Shown: in pieces, positions 11,627 through 23,473 of the stretch | Layout: every line of letters starts with the position of its first letter | How positions within the stretch are numbered: position 1 is the first letter of the stretch | NCBI GenBank assembly: GCA_016758965.1 | Contig: JAEPRB010000101.1 | Location: 62,001-126,000, forward strand | DNA length: 64,000 nucleotides | Direction of reading: 5' to 3' | From: Circinella minor | Lineage: Eukaryota; Mucoromycota; Mucoromycetes; Mucorales; Lichtheimiaceae | Position numbers and translations under genes: made by a program | The notes under the pieces: generated by a model | What the model saw: the letters and a program-made list of their open reading frames with translations, nothing else | Told to the model about the DNA's origin: nothing | Database searches by the model: none

Positions 11627-13677
11627 TTAATAATAAGAAGAAGTAATAAGTTTTTCTCTTGCATCTTGAATAATATTATTCATAGAACTAGATGCTAATA
11701 ATTCAGAATTAATAATATCTTGATTTGATAAATACATTTGTAATCGTTCCAATAATTCAATTTGTTCTCTTGCTGTTAAATTATTAATAGTTAATGCTAA
11801 AATAGATCCAACTGAAACACTATATGTCTATTTTTTTTTTTTTTTTTTTTGATAATTAGTAGAAGTTTTGTTTTTCATGTATATAAATAAATAAATAAAT
11901 AAAACATACTTTAATAAAACTTTGATGATACATATGAGCAAAAAATCCCATTAAAAATTGACAATCCATACGATCTGTTAAACCACCATGACCAGGAATA
12001 CTATGACCAAAATCTTTAATTTTAAAAGCACGTTTTACTGCACTAGCAAAAAATCCACCAAATGGAGCAAGTAATGATGCAAAACATGCCATTGCAATAG
12101 CATGTAATTGAACTGGTGCAATCCATACTTCAGTTATATCTTTACGGAACTATTTCAAATTTTAATAATAAATAATGATTAATATTTGACTATATATATA
12201 TATATATATATTATAACTTACAAGATATTTAATAATATTGACGGCATAAGTAGGTAATGTCCAAGGAACAGCTGTAAATACAGGATTCTTTGGATCACAT
12301 GAGACATGAGACCAAGCTGATGCACCAAGATCCTATAAATATATATATAAAAAGTCATGAGCCGATTGTAATTGACCCCATACAATTTTGCTTGTGATTT
12401 TTCTTTTTACCTGAACTGGACACACTAAATAATCGAAACGCATAAGAATAGTTGTAACCTAAAAATAAAATAAAATTTATAATCCTTTTTTAATTTATAT
12501 AATCCATAAATTAAAATAATTAAATAGAATAAAATAAAAAAAAAAAAAACATTTTACCCCAAAACCAAGTAAAAGAGTCCAAATAAAACCACCAACAAAA
12601 CCTTCAACAGTTTTTTTTGGACTTAATTGAATTAATGGAGTACGACCCCAAAAGAATCCACAAATATATGCAAATGTATCATTACATATAACAAGTAATG
12701 CAGGCATAACAAACCTAATTATAAAATGTTAATTATTTCATTAAGGAAACGTACCCCAAAAGAATATATATATATATATATATATATTTACCAAATTAAT
12801 CCTTCCAATATATTTTCAACAATAAAATGACTTTGAACAACAATTAATAATAATGCCATATGTGTATAACAAAATTGTGCCATTTGAAATCGATATTGTC
12901 CTTTTTTAAGATTTGCAACAAAAAAGACGAATCCTATATATAATTTATGCGCGTGCGGGCGTGATTAAATTAAAATTAATATTATTTTTCAAGGGTTTAT
13001 ATATATATATTTTACTTACCCAATACATATAACATAAAACTAATAAACCGATGATGTGTTGCAAAAGGTAATAAAAACTTATCAACCATTACAATTTCAG
13101 TAAAATAATAAATGATAGATTCACCATATAAAAAATATTCTGTTGTTATTAAAAAGTACCTAATCATAATATCTACGTTAGTTATTCCTTTTTTTTTTTT
13201 TTTTTTTCATACTAGTACCATCCACTTTCTTTTTTTATTTCTTTATAAAATAATTTACCAACTCATTGTTTTAAACCAACGAACACTTTTTTCTTTAGCA
13301 GGTACATGAGCAATTTGAATAACTTCACGATAAACAGCTGTTGTAATGGCCATAACGGCTACAATGGACCAAATATAACCAGAAGCCAAAACAAATATGA
13401 AAGCACCAATCATAAGTAATGTTGTAAATGTTCGGGTTGCCATATTTTTCCATTTTTTGCCTGATTTTTCTGCTGCTAAAAGTACAGGAGCGTTATTATT
13501 TATTGTTGAAGAAGTATGAGTGCCTTGTTGATCATCGGCACTTTCATTTCCCGTCAATTGTTGTTGTTGTTGTTCACGTTTCGTTAATATAGAAGAAGAC
13601 GAAGAAGAAGAAATAAATTCTTCTTGTGAATTATTATTATTTCGACGTTTAGAAGCTGATTTCCTTTTTGAACCCAT
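11627..13677 (-). CDS. CDS1: Phosphatidate cytidylyltransferase (CDP-diacylglycerol synthase)
   Basis: Makes CDP-diacylglycerol from phosphatidic acid and CTP, the precursor of phosphatidylinositol, cardiolipin and other phospholipids; an ER multi-pass membrane enzyme. Eight exons: the first spans 13677-13259 and the last begins near 11830. The N-terminus is disordered (Ser and Gln runs), then several hydrophobic helices from [18 protein letters not shown] onward. The conserved core is clear: [33 protein letters not shown], and the family signature [20 protein letters not shown] followed by GLTDRMD. The C-terminal exon ends [11 protein letters not shown]. All introns inspected are canonical and in frame. 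Length fits the fungal family. Family assignment is secure. Confidence 0.95.
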
Positions 13678-14557
13678 ATTTTTTTTTTGTATATATGTTT
13701 ATATATAAAGTAAGAAAGAAGAGTCCCTCAACTTTTCTACAAAAAAAAATATATATATATTTATATAACGTGTTAAGGTATATTTTTTTAAGTTCCGGTA
13801 CTACAGACACTTTTTTTTTTTTTTTTTTTGGGAATGTCAAAAAAGATTTCTAATACAAGGTGACACAATAAATAGGGTATTACAGCATTAACTATCTTTT
13901 ATATTATATTGTGACCCAGTTATCAATTTTGAATATATTATAATTGAATTCTATCAGTAAAAATCAATTTTTTTTTCTTGATTCTTTTTTTGTTGTTGTT
14001 TAAAATTATCGTCTTTCTTTTTTGTTTTTATTTATTAAAATAGGGAAGGATAAATACATACATAATATTTAACCCATTAACTTGATAGACATTGAAACTG
14101 AAAGTTTCTTTTTTTATTGACCCGTGCGGAAATGATTTCTTCAATTTACGTACGTAGCCGTAATCATGTAATAAAAAAAAAATAGAAAATACCATCATAT
14201 ATAAAAGTATGATATCTCACTTTGCACAATCGTTCAATTTTATCTATAATATGTAATAAATTATCTTTGAAAAAATTGATTACCATGGAGTTGGTGCCAT
14301 TTACACAAACACGGCAAGAAAAACTATGGTAACCAAAACCACATGGAAACATTACTGTATGTTATCACTCATTTGAGTATGTATTTGATGTACATAACAA
14401 TAAACGTACGTACGTACGTTTTTTTTTAAAAAATATCTTTTTTTTATTATTATTATTATCTATAAAATTACAATGTGAAAACAAAATGTTAAAAAAAAAA
14501 GTGATGCTAAATAATTCTATTTAATATATATATATATATATAGAGTGGATAAGTTAT
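13678..14557. other. Intergenic between CDS1 promoter and UGT 3' end
   Basis: AT-rich. Contains long T-runs, (AT)n and TACGTACGTA-type palindromes at about 14149-14158 and 14405-14419. No supported gene. The minus frame at 14164-14352 has no recognisable features. Confidence 0.5.
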
Positions 14558-16510
14558 TTATAATCTTTTCAATTTCTCTTGTTGACCTCCCCGGTCATAA
14601 TCAGTAGCAAATTGATTATATATAAATCGAACAATAAATCCAAAACCAAGTAAGATACTAATAAGATAAAGGTACAAGTCGTAATCATTGGCCTTTAAAT
14701 AAGAAACTTTTCTAGCAATATCCATACGATGAGGTAAAGTACCATCTTCCTTGCTTGAAAATAAGACTTCTTCAACCAAATCAGCACCTCGGGATACAGC
14801 ATATTGCGAACGAAGTTGAACCATGGCTTGATAACGATTGGTATTCTTTTGGAAAATACCTTTCTTGTCTTCAATCACTTCACGCAAGATATCAAAAGGT
14901 TTTTCACGTTCCAAATTTAAATAACCACCTAATTGTTCACGTTCATAATGAAGAGCATGAGCGGGCTGATCACCAAAGAAGGGACGAATGACAGTACGGA
15001 CACCACCATAAAGAGATTCAAAAACAGACATACCACCACCATGAGAAAGAAAAGTGATAACTGAAGGGTGTCTTAAGATAGGGAATTGAGGAGCCCAAGG
15101 AGATAAGAAAGCATGTGGATGATCACCCCATAATTCGGCTACATTATAAACTTTGCCTGAAGTTGTAGTCACTGTCTCTGGAAGACGAGCAGTAGAACTA
15201 CCAACACCCCATAAAAATCCATCAATCAAACCTTCTTCTAGAATTTCCAAAGCTTCAATCAAGACACGTTCAGTTAATGTTGGTTCGAATGCGGCAAATT
15301 GTCCAAAGGCGATATAAAGAACACGACTGTGCGAATCGAGATATTTTTGAATATCCGGTGTCATGGGATTATAATGAGCGTTAAAGATAGGACCAATCAT
15401 TTCAACAAGAGGTCCCATAGGACGTGCTTCTTCAATACCATACAAACTGTTGACGATTTTGAGAGAGTGGACATGAGGATTTTTTAAAACGGGAAGACCA
15501 CCCATAGCACGTTCACGTTGAGCATAATACTTTTGTCGGCGTGAATTAAGATTCAAATAGGTATTGAGTGGATAAAGGAATTTCTTATAGAGTCGAAAGC
15601 CGAGAGGCATATGATCGACAGTAGCTTCACCACCAATATCGATTTCCTTGTTAACGTATGAAGCAAGAGCATCTATATAAATAATACGTAGGATGATAAT
15701 TTATTTTAGCATGAATTTTCAAACAACTAGATCACCCACTAATGATAACATAAATATTTTTTTACCTGGTGCTAAATTAATTAACATAGTAACAATGGAT
15801 GGAATTTTAGTTTTACGAGCAGCATCAAAACAAGCAGTAGAAAAGGAATCAGCCATAACAACATCAATGTTATGTGACTGAATAGCTTCTTGTACACCTT
15901 CAAAAACTAAAAAAAAAAAAAAAAATCAAGGTTAGAATATTTTTAATTCCGATCATATGAATTACAAACATAAACACAGAGACTTTAAAAAATACTTACT
16001 GCGATCATAATTTTCAATATCAACTTCAACTTCATTTTGACGATCACTCCAAGTTCGTGGATTTTGCATATTAGTAATATCCATTTTCGATTCAACTGAT
16101 TCACCAAGATCCACAATGTTAATATGAGGAAATGGTTGAGCAAATTTCAAATAGATATCCTATTATTTAATAATAATAAAAAATATATTTTATTCATAGT
16201 TAATATACTTTTTGCTAATATAACAACAATGAGGGGGGAGAGGAATTTATTCAAGCAATTATATATCACTTACTGTGCCAGCATAGGTGACATTGTGACC
16301 ACGTTCTGCTAATTCGTTAAGAATGCGAACAACCCATGAAGCATGACTAGATCCACCAAGAGTAACACCAAAAAGAATATTCTTAGGAGTTCTAAAAGAA
16401 GGTGAACCCAATTCTTCATATAAACTAAGGCTAGCAGTAGCAGTAGTACCACTTGCAAATAAGGTACATAATACACCTATGATCGAAGGTATTAGGAAAA
16501 ATAATAACAT
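14558..16510 (-). CDS. UDP-glycosyltransferase (GT1 type), membrane anchored, paralogue 1
   Basis: Transfers a sugar from a UDP-sugar to a lipophilic acceptor; substrate not predictable. Four exons (16510-16274, 16159-16000, 15906-15766, 15672-14558) give 550 aa. The N-terminus MLLFFLIPSIIGVLCTLFA is a signal peptide; the N-lobe has NILFGVTLGGSSHASWVVRI. The C-lobe carries the GT1 signature region: PWAPQFPILRHPSVITFLSH, then GGGMSVFESLYGGVRTVIRP and FFGDQPAHA (His and Asp-Gln of the nucleotide-sugar site). A C-terminal hydrophobic span (YLYLISILLGFGFIVRFIY) and a short basic tail resemble animal-type ER-lumenal UGTs. The second paralogue at 43739-45889 has the same three intron positions and phases and lies on the opposite strand, indicating gene duplication. 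Confidence 0.9.
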
Positions 16511-17791
16511 GTGACCCGAAAGAAAAAATAAGTGTTTATATCAGGTGAGTGAAATAGTATTAGCTCCTTTTATATGAAAAATGAATGGGTGGCGTTTACC
16601 GCAGCACAAAAAAAAAGCAATGGAAAACTGAACAAACCTCGTTTTTTTTTTTTTTTTTTACTGCGCCACTACTGCCACTGGTTATATTATCCTAAGTTCC
16701 ACTACATGGTTAAATTAATGCAATTAATTTAATAAGGTTTTACCCCGAAGGACCGCGAACTATCGTAAAGAAATGGAAAAAGTATAAATTTAGGTATAAT
16801 ACTGGTGTTTGTCGACATGTAATCAAGTCCTGACAATCAGATAAAAAATATAGCGAATCATCCACTTGAATTCAAGCCATAATGATTATAAGTATAGCTA
16901 CAGAAATAAAGCAAAGTGTTTTTTTTTTTTTTAAAAAAAAATAAGGTAAGTTTTCCAATAACACTGTGACAATGAGATTAATAGATCGTTATCTTCTTCG
17001 TCGCTTGTAGTGGATAGTATCATACTACTGTACTTTATGGTCATAACAACTATAATCTTTAAACTTTTATTTAATACGTATGTCAACTTTAAATCGAAAA
17101 TAAAAAATCTTTTTCACTATATTTAATAGCCTGAAAAAATTCTTTAATAATTGATAATACTATTTTCATTTCAATAAAACCATATACTAACACCCTGACT
17201 AAAGATTATGACTTCTATTTAAAAAAAGCTACGTATGTATTTGCTTTTTATCAAAAAAAAGACTTTTACTTTTTTTTAATGTATGTGTTAGCTATATCTA
17301 AGAACTTTTAGTTAGCCATCCTTCTACGTAGTTCAGTTGGTTCTGTAACTACTTTGAAGGAAGTATCACAAAACATTTAGTAAACCCAAAAAATTGCAAA
17401 TTCTAAAGGATATTTTATTGATTCCCATTTATTGAGGGAGATTTATAGTGTAATTAATGCTTTGATAAAAAAAAAAACGTAGACGTCCATATAGTATATA
17501 GACTGGAACTGCCACCTATAAAAAATAAAACTGCAAAATATCTACTCCTACCAATTTGAAAACCTCGTGTTCTGGAGCTTTTTTGAAGGAAGTGTAAAGC
17601 TTTCAAAAGCTGGGGGTCTACTACTGTACTTCTTCTGAATGGAGCTTATAATTTTCAGATAATATGTTAGTATAAACCTTTATTATTAAAGTGAAAATAG
17701 TAGCAGTAATAAATTGCGAACTATTGAATATTTTAACCAATTACAGTTGATTTTTTTTTAAAATTTAATAAGCTGTCATATTAAATGGAAG
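16511..17791. other. Gene-poor stretch upstream of UGT paralogue 1
   Basis: About 1.3 kb, AT-rich, without a supported reading frame. A tRNA A-box-like phrase (TAGTTCAGTTGGTT, about 17328) has no matching B box or cloverleaf. The part nearest the UGT start presumably holds its promoter. Confidence 0.4.
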
Positions 17792-18020
17792 TTAAAAGAC
17801 TACTGTTGTTACACTTATAGAAGTAACCTGTTCATATTTATTTATGTCAATAATAATGGAAAAATAGTTTGTGTTTATTTCTGTTTGGTTCGTCCACCCT
17901 TCTTTACTTAATAAATTTTTTGCTGCTGATGTTGCGAGCAATCGATCTTGAATCGAGGTTTGTTTTTGCATTATTTTATGGATAAATTCCATGTGGGAAT
18001 TATCAATATCTTCTCCATCA
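17792..18020 (-). repeat. Minus-strand copy of an inverted duplicated coding-like segment
   Basis: A minus frame reads VDGEDIDNSHMEFIHKIMQK followed by QTSIQDRLLATSAAKNLLSK and EGWTNQTEINTNYF. Bases about 17827-17965, read on the minus strand, align closely with 22066-22195 on the plus strand, with substitutions and small indels. The gene-like reading is intact here and broken in the other copy. A 3' splice-like border lies just before VDGED. Upstream minus fragments near 18200-18300 (SSDFFSEWLLSESATN) may belong to the same relic. Family not recognised. Confidence 0.55.
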
Positions 18021-18457
18021 ACCTGTCCAAAAATAATACCTCATAGCGTTAGAATTTCCATCTAAGTACAGATGTTATTCAAATAAATCCTTTTGTATAT
18101 GCTTCTTACATGATGACAAATAAAAACTTTTAATTAATTTTTGAACATCATCCAAGTCTGCATAAATTAGGGTGTCTCCAAACATCAAAATTTGTGCAAA
18201 TATTCACAAACAGAGATATTCGTAGCGGATTCTGAAAGTAGCCATTCAGAGAAGAAATCACTAGAGACGCCCTCGCTGTTAGAAGAAGAGATTTTGTTAA
18301 AAAAAATGATAGTAAAAGAATGTACGTTATAATAAGAAAATAATCATATGATGTCTTTTTTTTTATATATATATAAACCCATGACTATCTATATAGACTC
18401 ATAAAAATATACTTTTAAACATAGAATACCTTTATTTTTTAAAAAAAAATACGAAGA

Positions 18458-20403
18458 TTAGTGAAATTCATGCTTTTTTACACCGATTTTTGAAAAGTGG
18501 GAATATTCGTACACCGACCAATAAGAATCGCTCCTCCAAATATTTTGATGTTTGTTGTTTGAGACACCCCTTTTATTATCATTTTGATCAACAGTTGATG
18601 ATTCAGTACAGCTTTGTTGGAGCCGTTCCGCAGCAATTTCCGCAGCTTGACCGAGGGTTCTTAAAGCTTGAATTCGATAATTTTGTGAATTCTGCCGCTG
18701 TACAAGAGTAAGAAAAGCAAGGTTAGTAAATAGCATCCAGGCGACAATGTAGTCGATAAATATATATTACCAATTCCTTCAATTCCATTAGGTTCTTATC
18801 CCAGAATGTTGGATCATACTTTGTTTTTGTTTTTTTTTGGACAAACAGTAAGTCCCATGCCCCAGGGGGAATCCCTCTCCCATCGGAGATACCATTCACT
18901 AGCGTTACTAGGCACCCACCAAGGAGTGACACTCTCGAAAGGCTCGAGTAGTGCTGTTAATTCAGCTAAACCCCCTGGGGGCCTGTCCTTAGGGAATCAT
19001 CCCCTGCCATACCTCTCAAAGAGGCGTCGACTACGCAGTGCTTGAGTCTGGACCCGCCGGTCTTACACTAGCACGCATCATACTTTGTTTTTCTAGTTTC
19101 ATAAAAAAAACCATTAGTATCTTTAAACAAAGAAATGTGTTGCTTATTATGAATAATACATACTTCAGCGCTAGTTCAGGTCTCAATTCCCGTACAATAT
19201 TATTAAAACGATTAATCCAATAGGTAAAATACCCTTTCGAAGTGGTCATAGTTGTTTTGCGGGAAAAATGTTACATATTGGTTGTCGCCCTCTCTAGCCA
19301 AATGATCCTCCACCACTTTTATTGTTAATTAAACGACCACTTATTGTAGGATAACTGAATATAAACACTTCAGTATTTAGAATTTAGGTTCCAGAAGAAC
19401 AGTACAAAAACAACAAAACATATTTTACCTTTGTTTTTAATGATACGCCAGATGAGATTTAGAAAGGTCGTAATCCTATTCCATAGCGTGGGTGTTGAAA
19501 TACCCGACAAATATATCCAGCAGGACTATCCATAATAGAGGCATGTATATGTGTATCTGTATGAAAAAGAAAAGAAAAAATCAGAAAAAAAAAAGATCTA
19601 AAATTACGTTGTCTATAGCTCTATACATCCACAAATACTCACGAAGTTGACTGATCAAGAGATCTAAGAAGATCTTCCTGATGATTACATTTATCAGCAA
19701 GTTGCAACATCATACTTTTCAAAACTTTATGGGAATGCAACCCTGTCTCAACTACCTCATTCTTTCCTACTCCAAAGTCATCATCTTTTCCACATTCAGC
19801 GGCACCGTATTCATTTCCGTTTCGGATAAAACAAGATCTGTATGTATGGACAATAATTTACGCGGTAATGGTGCTTTTCCAGTTATTATCCGATCCTTAT
19901 TATCAACAATGGTGGTCGCCACAGATGAACTATCTTTGTCAAGATGGAAAAAAGTAAATAGAAAAATAGTGAACAACGTGCTGTCATATATATAAACATT
20001 CTTTTGGAAACGAAAAACAATCAAACACTAGTTTTACCTTCTTGCCTGCAAGAACAGATTATCAAACAGCTTATCTGTGATGGACCATAGTCGAGTGGTA
20101 TAGTCCATTTCAGATCCACTCGTTTTTATCCAATCAATGATACGCCAACGATACAAGTCAAGTATGTCTGAGATTGCCTTTTGAACCCAAAAATTGATTG
20201 AAGTGTGTTCTTGGATTTATCGAGGTATATTTTGTTGTTTTTTCCCATAAAGCATCGATAATCGATTTTTCTCCTTCCATACTGAGAGGAGAGAAAAGAG
20301 CGGGTGGCGTAGATGATGATGATGAATAAGTGCGATTTTTGATGAACTTGATTATATGTGTGAAACTAGTAAACATTTCTTTGACAAGCATTATTGTAAT
20401 CAT
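18458..20403 (-). pseudogene. PD-(D/E)XK-like family copy C, frameshifted and split by a SINE-like insertion
   Basis: Several minus-strand exon-like blocks can be followed. About 20180-20040 reads AISDILDLYRWRIIDWIKTS and MDYTTRLWSITDKLFDNLFL. About 19950-19640 has GKAPLPRKLLSIHTDLV and, after a +1 shift near 19835, RNGNEYGAAECGKDDDFGVG and then VLKSMMLQLADKCNHQEDLL. About 19250-19165 reads KGYFTYWINRFNNIVRELRP. An exon with KTKYD/PTFWDKNLMELKEL is interrupted between Asp and Pro by the insertion at 18829-19076. The last exon is RQNSQNYRIQALRTLGQAAE ... to a stop near 18458. Asp of TDLV followed by E-C-G-K is the core I read as PD-(D/E)XK-like. Frameshift plus insertion make it a pseudogene. 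Function of the family unknown to me. Confidence 0.6.
18829..19076 (-). mobile_element. SINE-like retroposon with 16-bp target site duplication
   Basis: A 248-bp, GC-rich unit sits in AT-rich DNA between two identical 16-bp direct repeats ATCATACTTTGTTTTT (18813-18828 and 19077-19092). Read on the minus strand it starts GCGTGCTAGTGTAAGACCGG and ends in an A-rich tail (about 18829-18838). GGGTCCAGACTC near its 5' end resembles a Pol III B box. Direct repeats plus a 3' A-tail are the marks of target-primed reverse transcription, and removing the unit with one repeat restores an open exon. No protein-coding capacity of its own is convincing. I cannot say which RNA gene it derives from. Confidence 0.75.
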
Positions 20404-21580
20404 CTAATGCAGGCATGCCATCTGAATTTATTTGTTTTAATTGTTCGGTGGTGAAGATCTCCTTCCAACAGTTATCATCTACATCGATGGTGAACGAATG
20501 GGATGAGCTATATAAATAAAAGTAACTGTCTTAGACGATAAGCGCTTTATCTATTATTTAATTTATGCCAGAAAGAAATAATATCCTACTGTTCGTAATA
20601 ACAATTGGGCCCGTATTCATAAACAAGGTCTTCTACATAGACTCCACTATTACCGAGGTCCCATTTTTTCATCCACCATTTTTCAAAGCTTCTTGATACT
20701 TCAGTTTCATTTCTTCAGTTAATTCTGTCGAATCCCTCTTGGCTTGGGATCTGCATGAAAACCGAAGAACTGGAACCAAACTGAGAAAAGTCAAAACGGT
20801 TCATTGGAAGGAACCGACCAAAACCGACTTGGTTCTATATGGAGAGAACCGAAGACCCAGCTTTATAATTTAGTAAATTCATGAAATTCGCGAAAATAAA
20901 ATAGTAAAGATTGAGAATGTAGGGTTTTTTTTTTCTTTTGTATAAATAAGTGCAAACTATTAAAGAACAAAAGCCTACGCGTTTCTTAAATATGAGTGAG
21001 CGAATTTGTTGACGGCCATTGGAAATTACTGTTGACAATAACAGTTGTTTCAAACCTGCTGAGTTATTTGTAAACAGACAAAACTTCTAAAACTCATAAC
21101 AGTTACAATGGTAAACCAATCACTGACGATTTACTCGTAACATTAGAAGAAACATTGAAAATAATTGCTTCCCGTTACAACAATGACGAAATAACCGAGA
21201 CGAATTGAGATAATGCGTCAATTGATTATTCTCATCTCGATCAAGAGATATTGGACATGGACGATCAGCCTTTAGTTACGCGTATCCGTACGTACCAGCA
21301 TTGAAGCACGCGATGGATATCATTATTATCATTATTGTAGGTCAGATACTCAACTAAAGTTTGGCAGTACATTTATTTGCTGCTATTCTCAATCATCAGA
21401 AAGTCAACGACAAGTTCCAGGTGATCGCCGTAGACGCATACATACGCGGATGGAACCATTTAGTTGTAATGGTTACATCAAGGGGATAATCGATAGACTA
21501 ATCTCTATGTACGTGTCACTATTGAGTATTCTACTGGTCATCATGCCGCTCCTAATGCTACAAACGATACTGTTAGTCGT
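20404..21580. other. Degenerate stretch between family copy C and the MULE remnant
   Basis: No supported gene. Short frames on both strands. Some stretches (about 20450-20780 minus) look like eroded exons of the adjacent copy C, but stops prevent a model. Around 21240-21580 the plus strand has fragments that could be the N-terminal part of the MULE transposase. Confidence 0.35.
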
Positions 21581-22070
21581 GAGATGATAACGTATATTAG
21601 CGAAAAGTGCATTACAGTGAGCCCACAAGACTTGTATTTGGATATTTTGACCATGTATCCTAATATAATGGGTACACTCACACAAGCCCAAGTTTACTAC
21701 TGGTGGAATAAATCGTTCGAAATTCAATATAAACTTCACAGAAATCAGTTCACCTCTACTGAAATGCATTTGGATAGAGCAGCACCTCGAGGTGTTGAAA
21801 AAGTAAGTCACCTTTATACTATTGTGGCATGGGGATATAAGTTTTAAGATTATTCATGGCGAAACAGACATAGTATGATAAATAGAAAAATAATTTATTA
21901 AGTGTTAAATAAATAAAAACAGATATTTGGTCATACCCGCCAACAATACTCTACTTTGGGTTTTACTATGCCGTTGTTCAGAATAATATGTGAAATAGCA
22001 GAAATTGAAGAGTTCCATGTAGATAGTACCTACAAAACTAATCGTACTGGCCATGAACATGAAACAACAA
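21581..22070 (+). mobile_element. Mutator-like (MULE) transposase remnant
   Basis: Two blocks joined by a plausible intron (gtaagt at about 21802, AG at 21922). The first holds TQAQVYYWWNKSFEIQYKLH and QFTSTEMHLDRAAPRGVEK; the second holds IICEIAEIEEFHVDSTYKTN. The phrase VDSTYKTNRTGHE is the conserved start of the MULE transposase domain with its first catalytic Asp. Reading breaks directly afterwards, where the segment shared with 17827-17965 begins, so the later catalytic Asp/Glu residues are missing. No terminal inverted repeats were found around it. It is a dead fragment. Confidence 0.65.
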
Positions 22071-22195
22071 ACTTCGATCCAAGATCGATTGCTTGGATCA
22101 GCAGCAAAGAGTTTATTAAGTAAAGAAGGATGAACGAACCAGACTGAAATGAACACAAAGTACTTTTCCATTATTCCCATAAATAAATGTGAACA
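22066..22195 (+). repeat. Plus-strand copy of the inverted duplicated segment
   Basis: Aligns with 17827-17965 (minus) over about 130 bp: shared strings include ATTTATTAAGTAAAGAAGG-like and TTTTCCATTATT-like sequence with scattered changes. Here a G-to-A type change turns the Trp codon after AAGAAGG into a stop, so this copy is broken. It abuts the MULE fragment abruptly, which suggests joining by rearrangement. Confidence 0.6.
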
Positions 22196-22299
22196 GAGCT
22201 AATTACTATATTATTATATGGGGTAACTGATCAAATACTATATTCAAAATAGACTTTGTCTATCAAGTATTGTAAATCTTATTTCTCCTGGTTCAGTCG

Positions 22300-22940
22300 A
22301 ATTCATAAAGAGTATATTAACATCGGAACAAATGAAAGTCTTGAATGGCTTCTCCGTTAGCGAACCGTTTGGACTGTCTGACGAATGCATTGAGCTATTT
22401 GACGAATTAATAAACGAAAGGTAAAAATAAATGAAAGAGATGGAATTTGTAACCCACTGTAATTAATGGCGTTAGATACTTTGTTGGGATATAGAACCAT
22501 TTTAGAACCAGAAAGCATCCTTGAAAACATTTATAAAAATCAAGTAAAATATTGTTGGAAAAGGGAGCCGAGCTTAATTAAAACGGACTCATAAGGCATC
22601 ACCGAACGCACAGTCCTCGAGAGGATGTAAACGCGCGGGGTCATCAAGACTCCTCCCTCAACAGCAGACCGAATCGCTGCAGAGACTCTCGTAGGCAGAG
22701 CCGTAGGGGGCGTCTTCGAAAACAATGATTGGTTAAGCGCCTCGCACATTGCTTCACTAATCACAGAACGCTTTAATGTTAGTACAGTAACACCAAGAGA
22801 AATACCAAGAAATGATTTTGTAAATTTACTCCAAGGAAATATGACACCTATTCAAATTGACACATTTTTAGAACATTACATTGGGTTCTTTACAGCTACT
22901 CCAACACCTGACCAATCATTATCATCCACCCAATAAAAAA
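22300..22940 (+). pseudogene. Unrecognised gene relic interrupted by a GC-rich insert
   Basis: Plus-strand blocks VLNGFSVSEPFGLSDECIEL (about 22330-22420, ending at a 5' splice-like AAAG/gtaaaa) and LLGYRTILEPESILENIYKN (about 22480-22555) look like exons. VTPREIPRNDFVNLLQGNMT and a tail ending DQSLSSTQ (22770-22937) follow. Between the second and third lies a GC-rich ~207-bp block (22558-22764) with different base use. Read on the minus strand it is open (MISEAMCEALNQSLFSKTPP ...), but I cannot identify it. No clear target duplication flanks it. Family unknown; probably another lineage-specific gene decaying in this island. Confidence 0.4.
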
Positions 22941-23039
22941 TAACGGATTCTGTTCATTCTTCAGCAAGGGAAGTATCAAATTTGAGTGGCGAAAGGATAC
23001 GAGCTAGCTAGCACACCATATTAGTTATACATTTATATA

Positions 23040-23473
23040 TAGCATTTCACAATTCGATGACTAGAGTGAACGGGATGATGACGAATCGGAAACGACGGTT
23101 TTTAGAAGATTCGCTGTATTACTGGATATTTTGTGCCGAGATACACATATAAATGAAGGAGTAAGTATAAAAGGTTGGGATATGAGAAGCATAATATGAT
23201 CTGGATATAGGGTTTTGATAATTTTTGATGATGAAGTTTCAGTGGCGAGTGTGTTGCACAAACAACCCAAGATCATTCCTTGATTTGTATGTTCGTCTAA
23301 TGAAGAGTCGTACAAGTAAAAGTGATCTTATTGTTACTATTTGCCTTGACGGAAGATCACCCGACTTTAATAGCAACGAATGGAAGAGACATAATGACTA
23401 TAGCTCAATTCTTATAAAACAACAGGTAAAAAGTATTCGAACAAATGCATCAATCTTGTCAAGGCTCCTCTAG
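23040..23473 (+). pseudogene. PD-(D/E)XK-like family copy B (fragment)
   Basis: Block 23050-23160 reads ETTVFRRFAVLLDILCRDTH. After an intron-like gap, 23225-23473 reads SKSDLIVTICLDGRSPDFNS, then NEWKRHNDYSSILIKQQVKS and IRTNASILSRLL. This lines up with copy A at 6590-6740: xDLI/M..., S..EWK+, KQQVK, R.N..IL..L. Asp and the Glu-x-Lys pair are kept. It lacks the remaining exons and the frame before the second block is not continuous, so I treat it as a fragment. Confidence 0.5.

Noticed and set aside
17310..17390. tRNA-like phrase TAGTTCAGTTGGTT
   Set aside because: No B box, no acceptor pairing and no T-run at a suitable distance. Probably chance.
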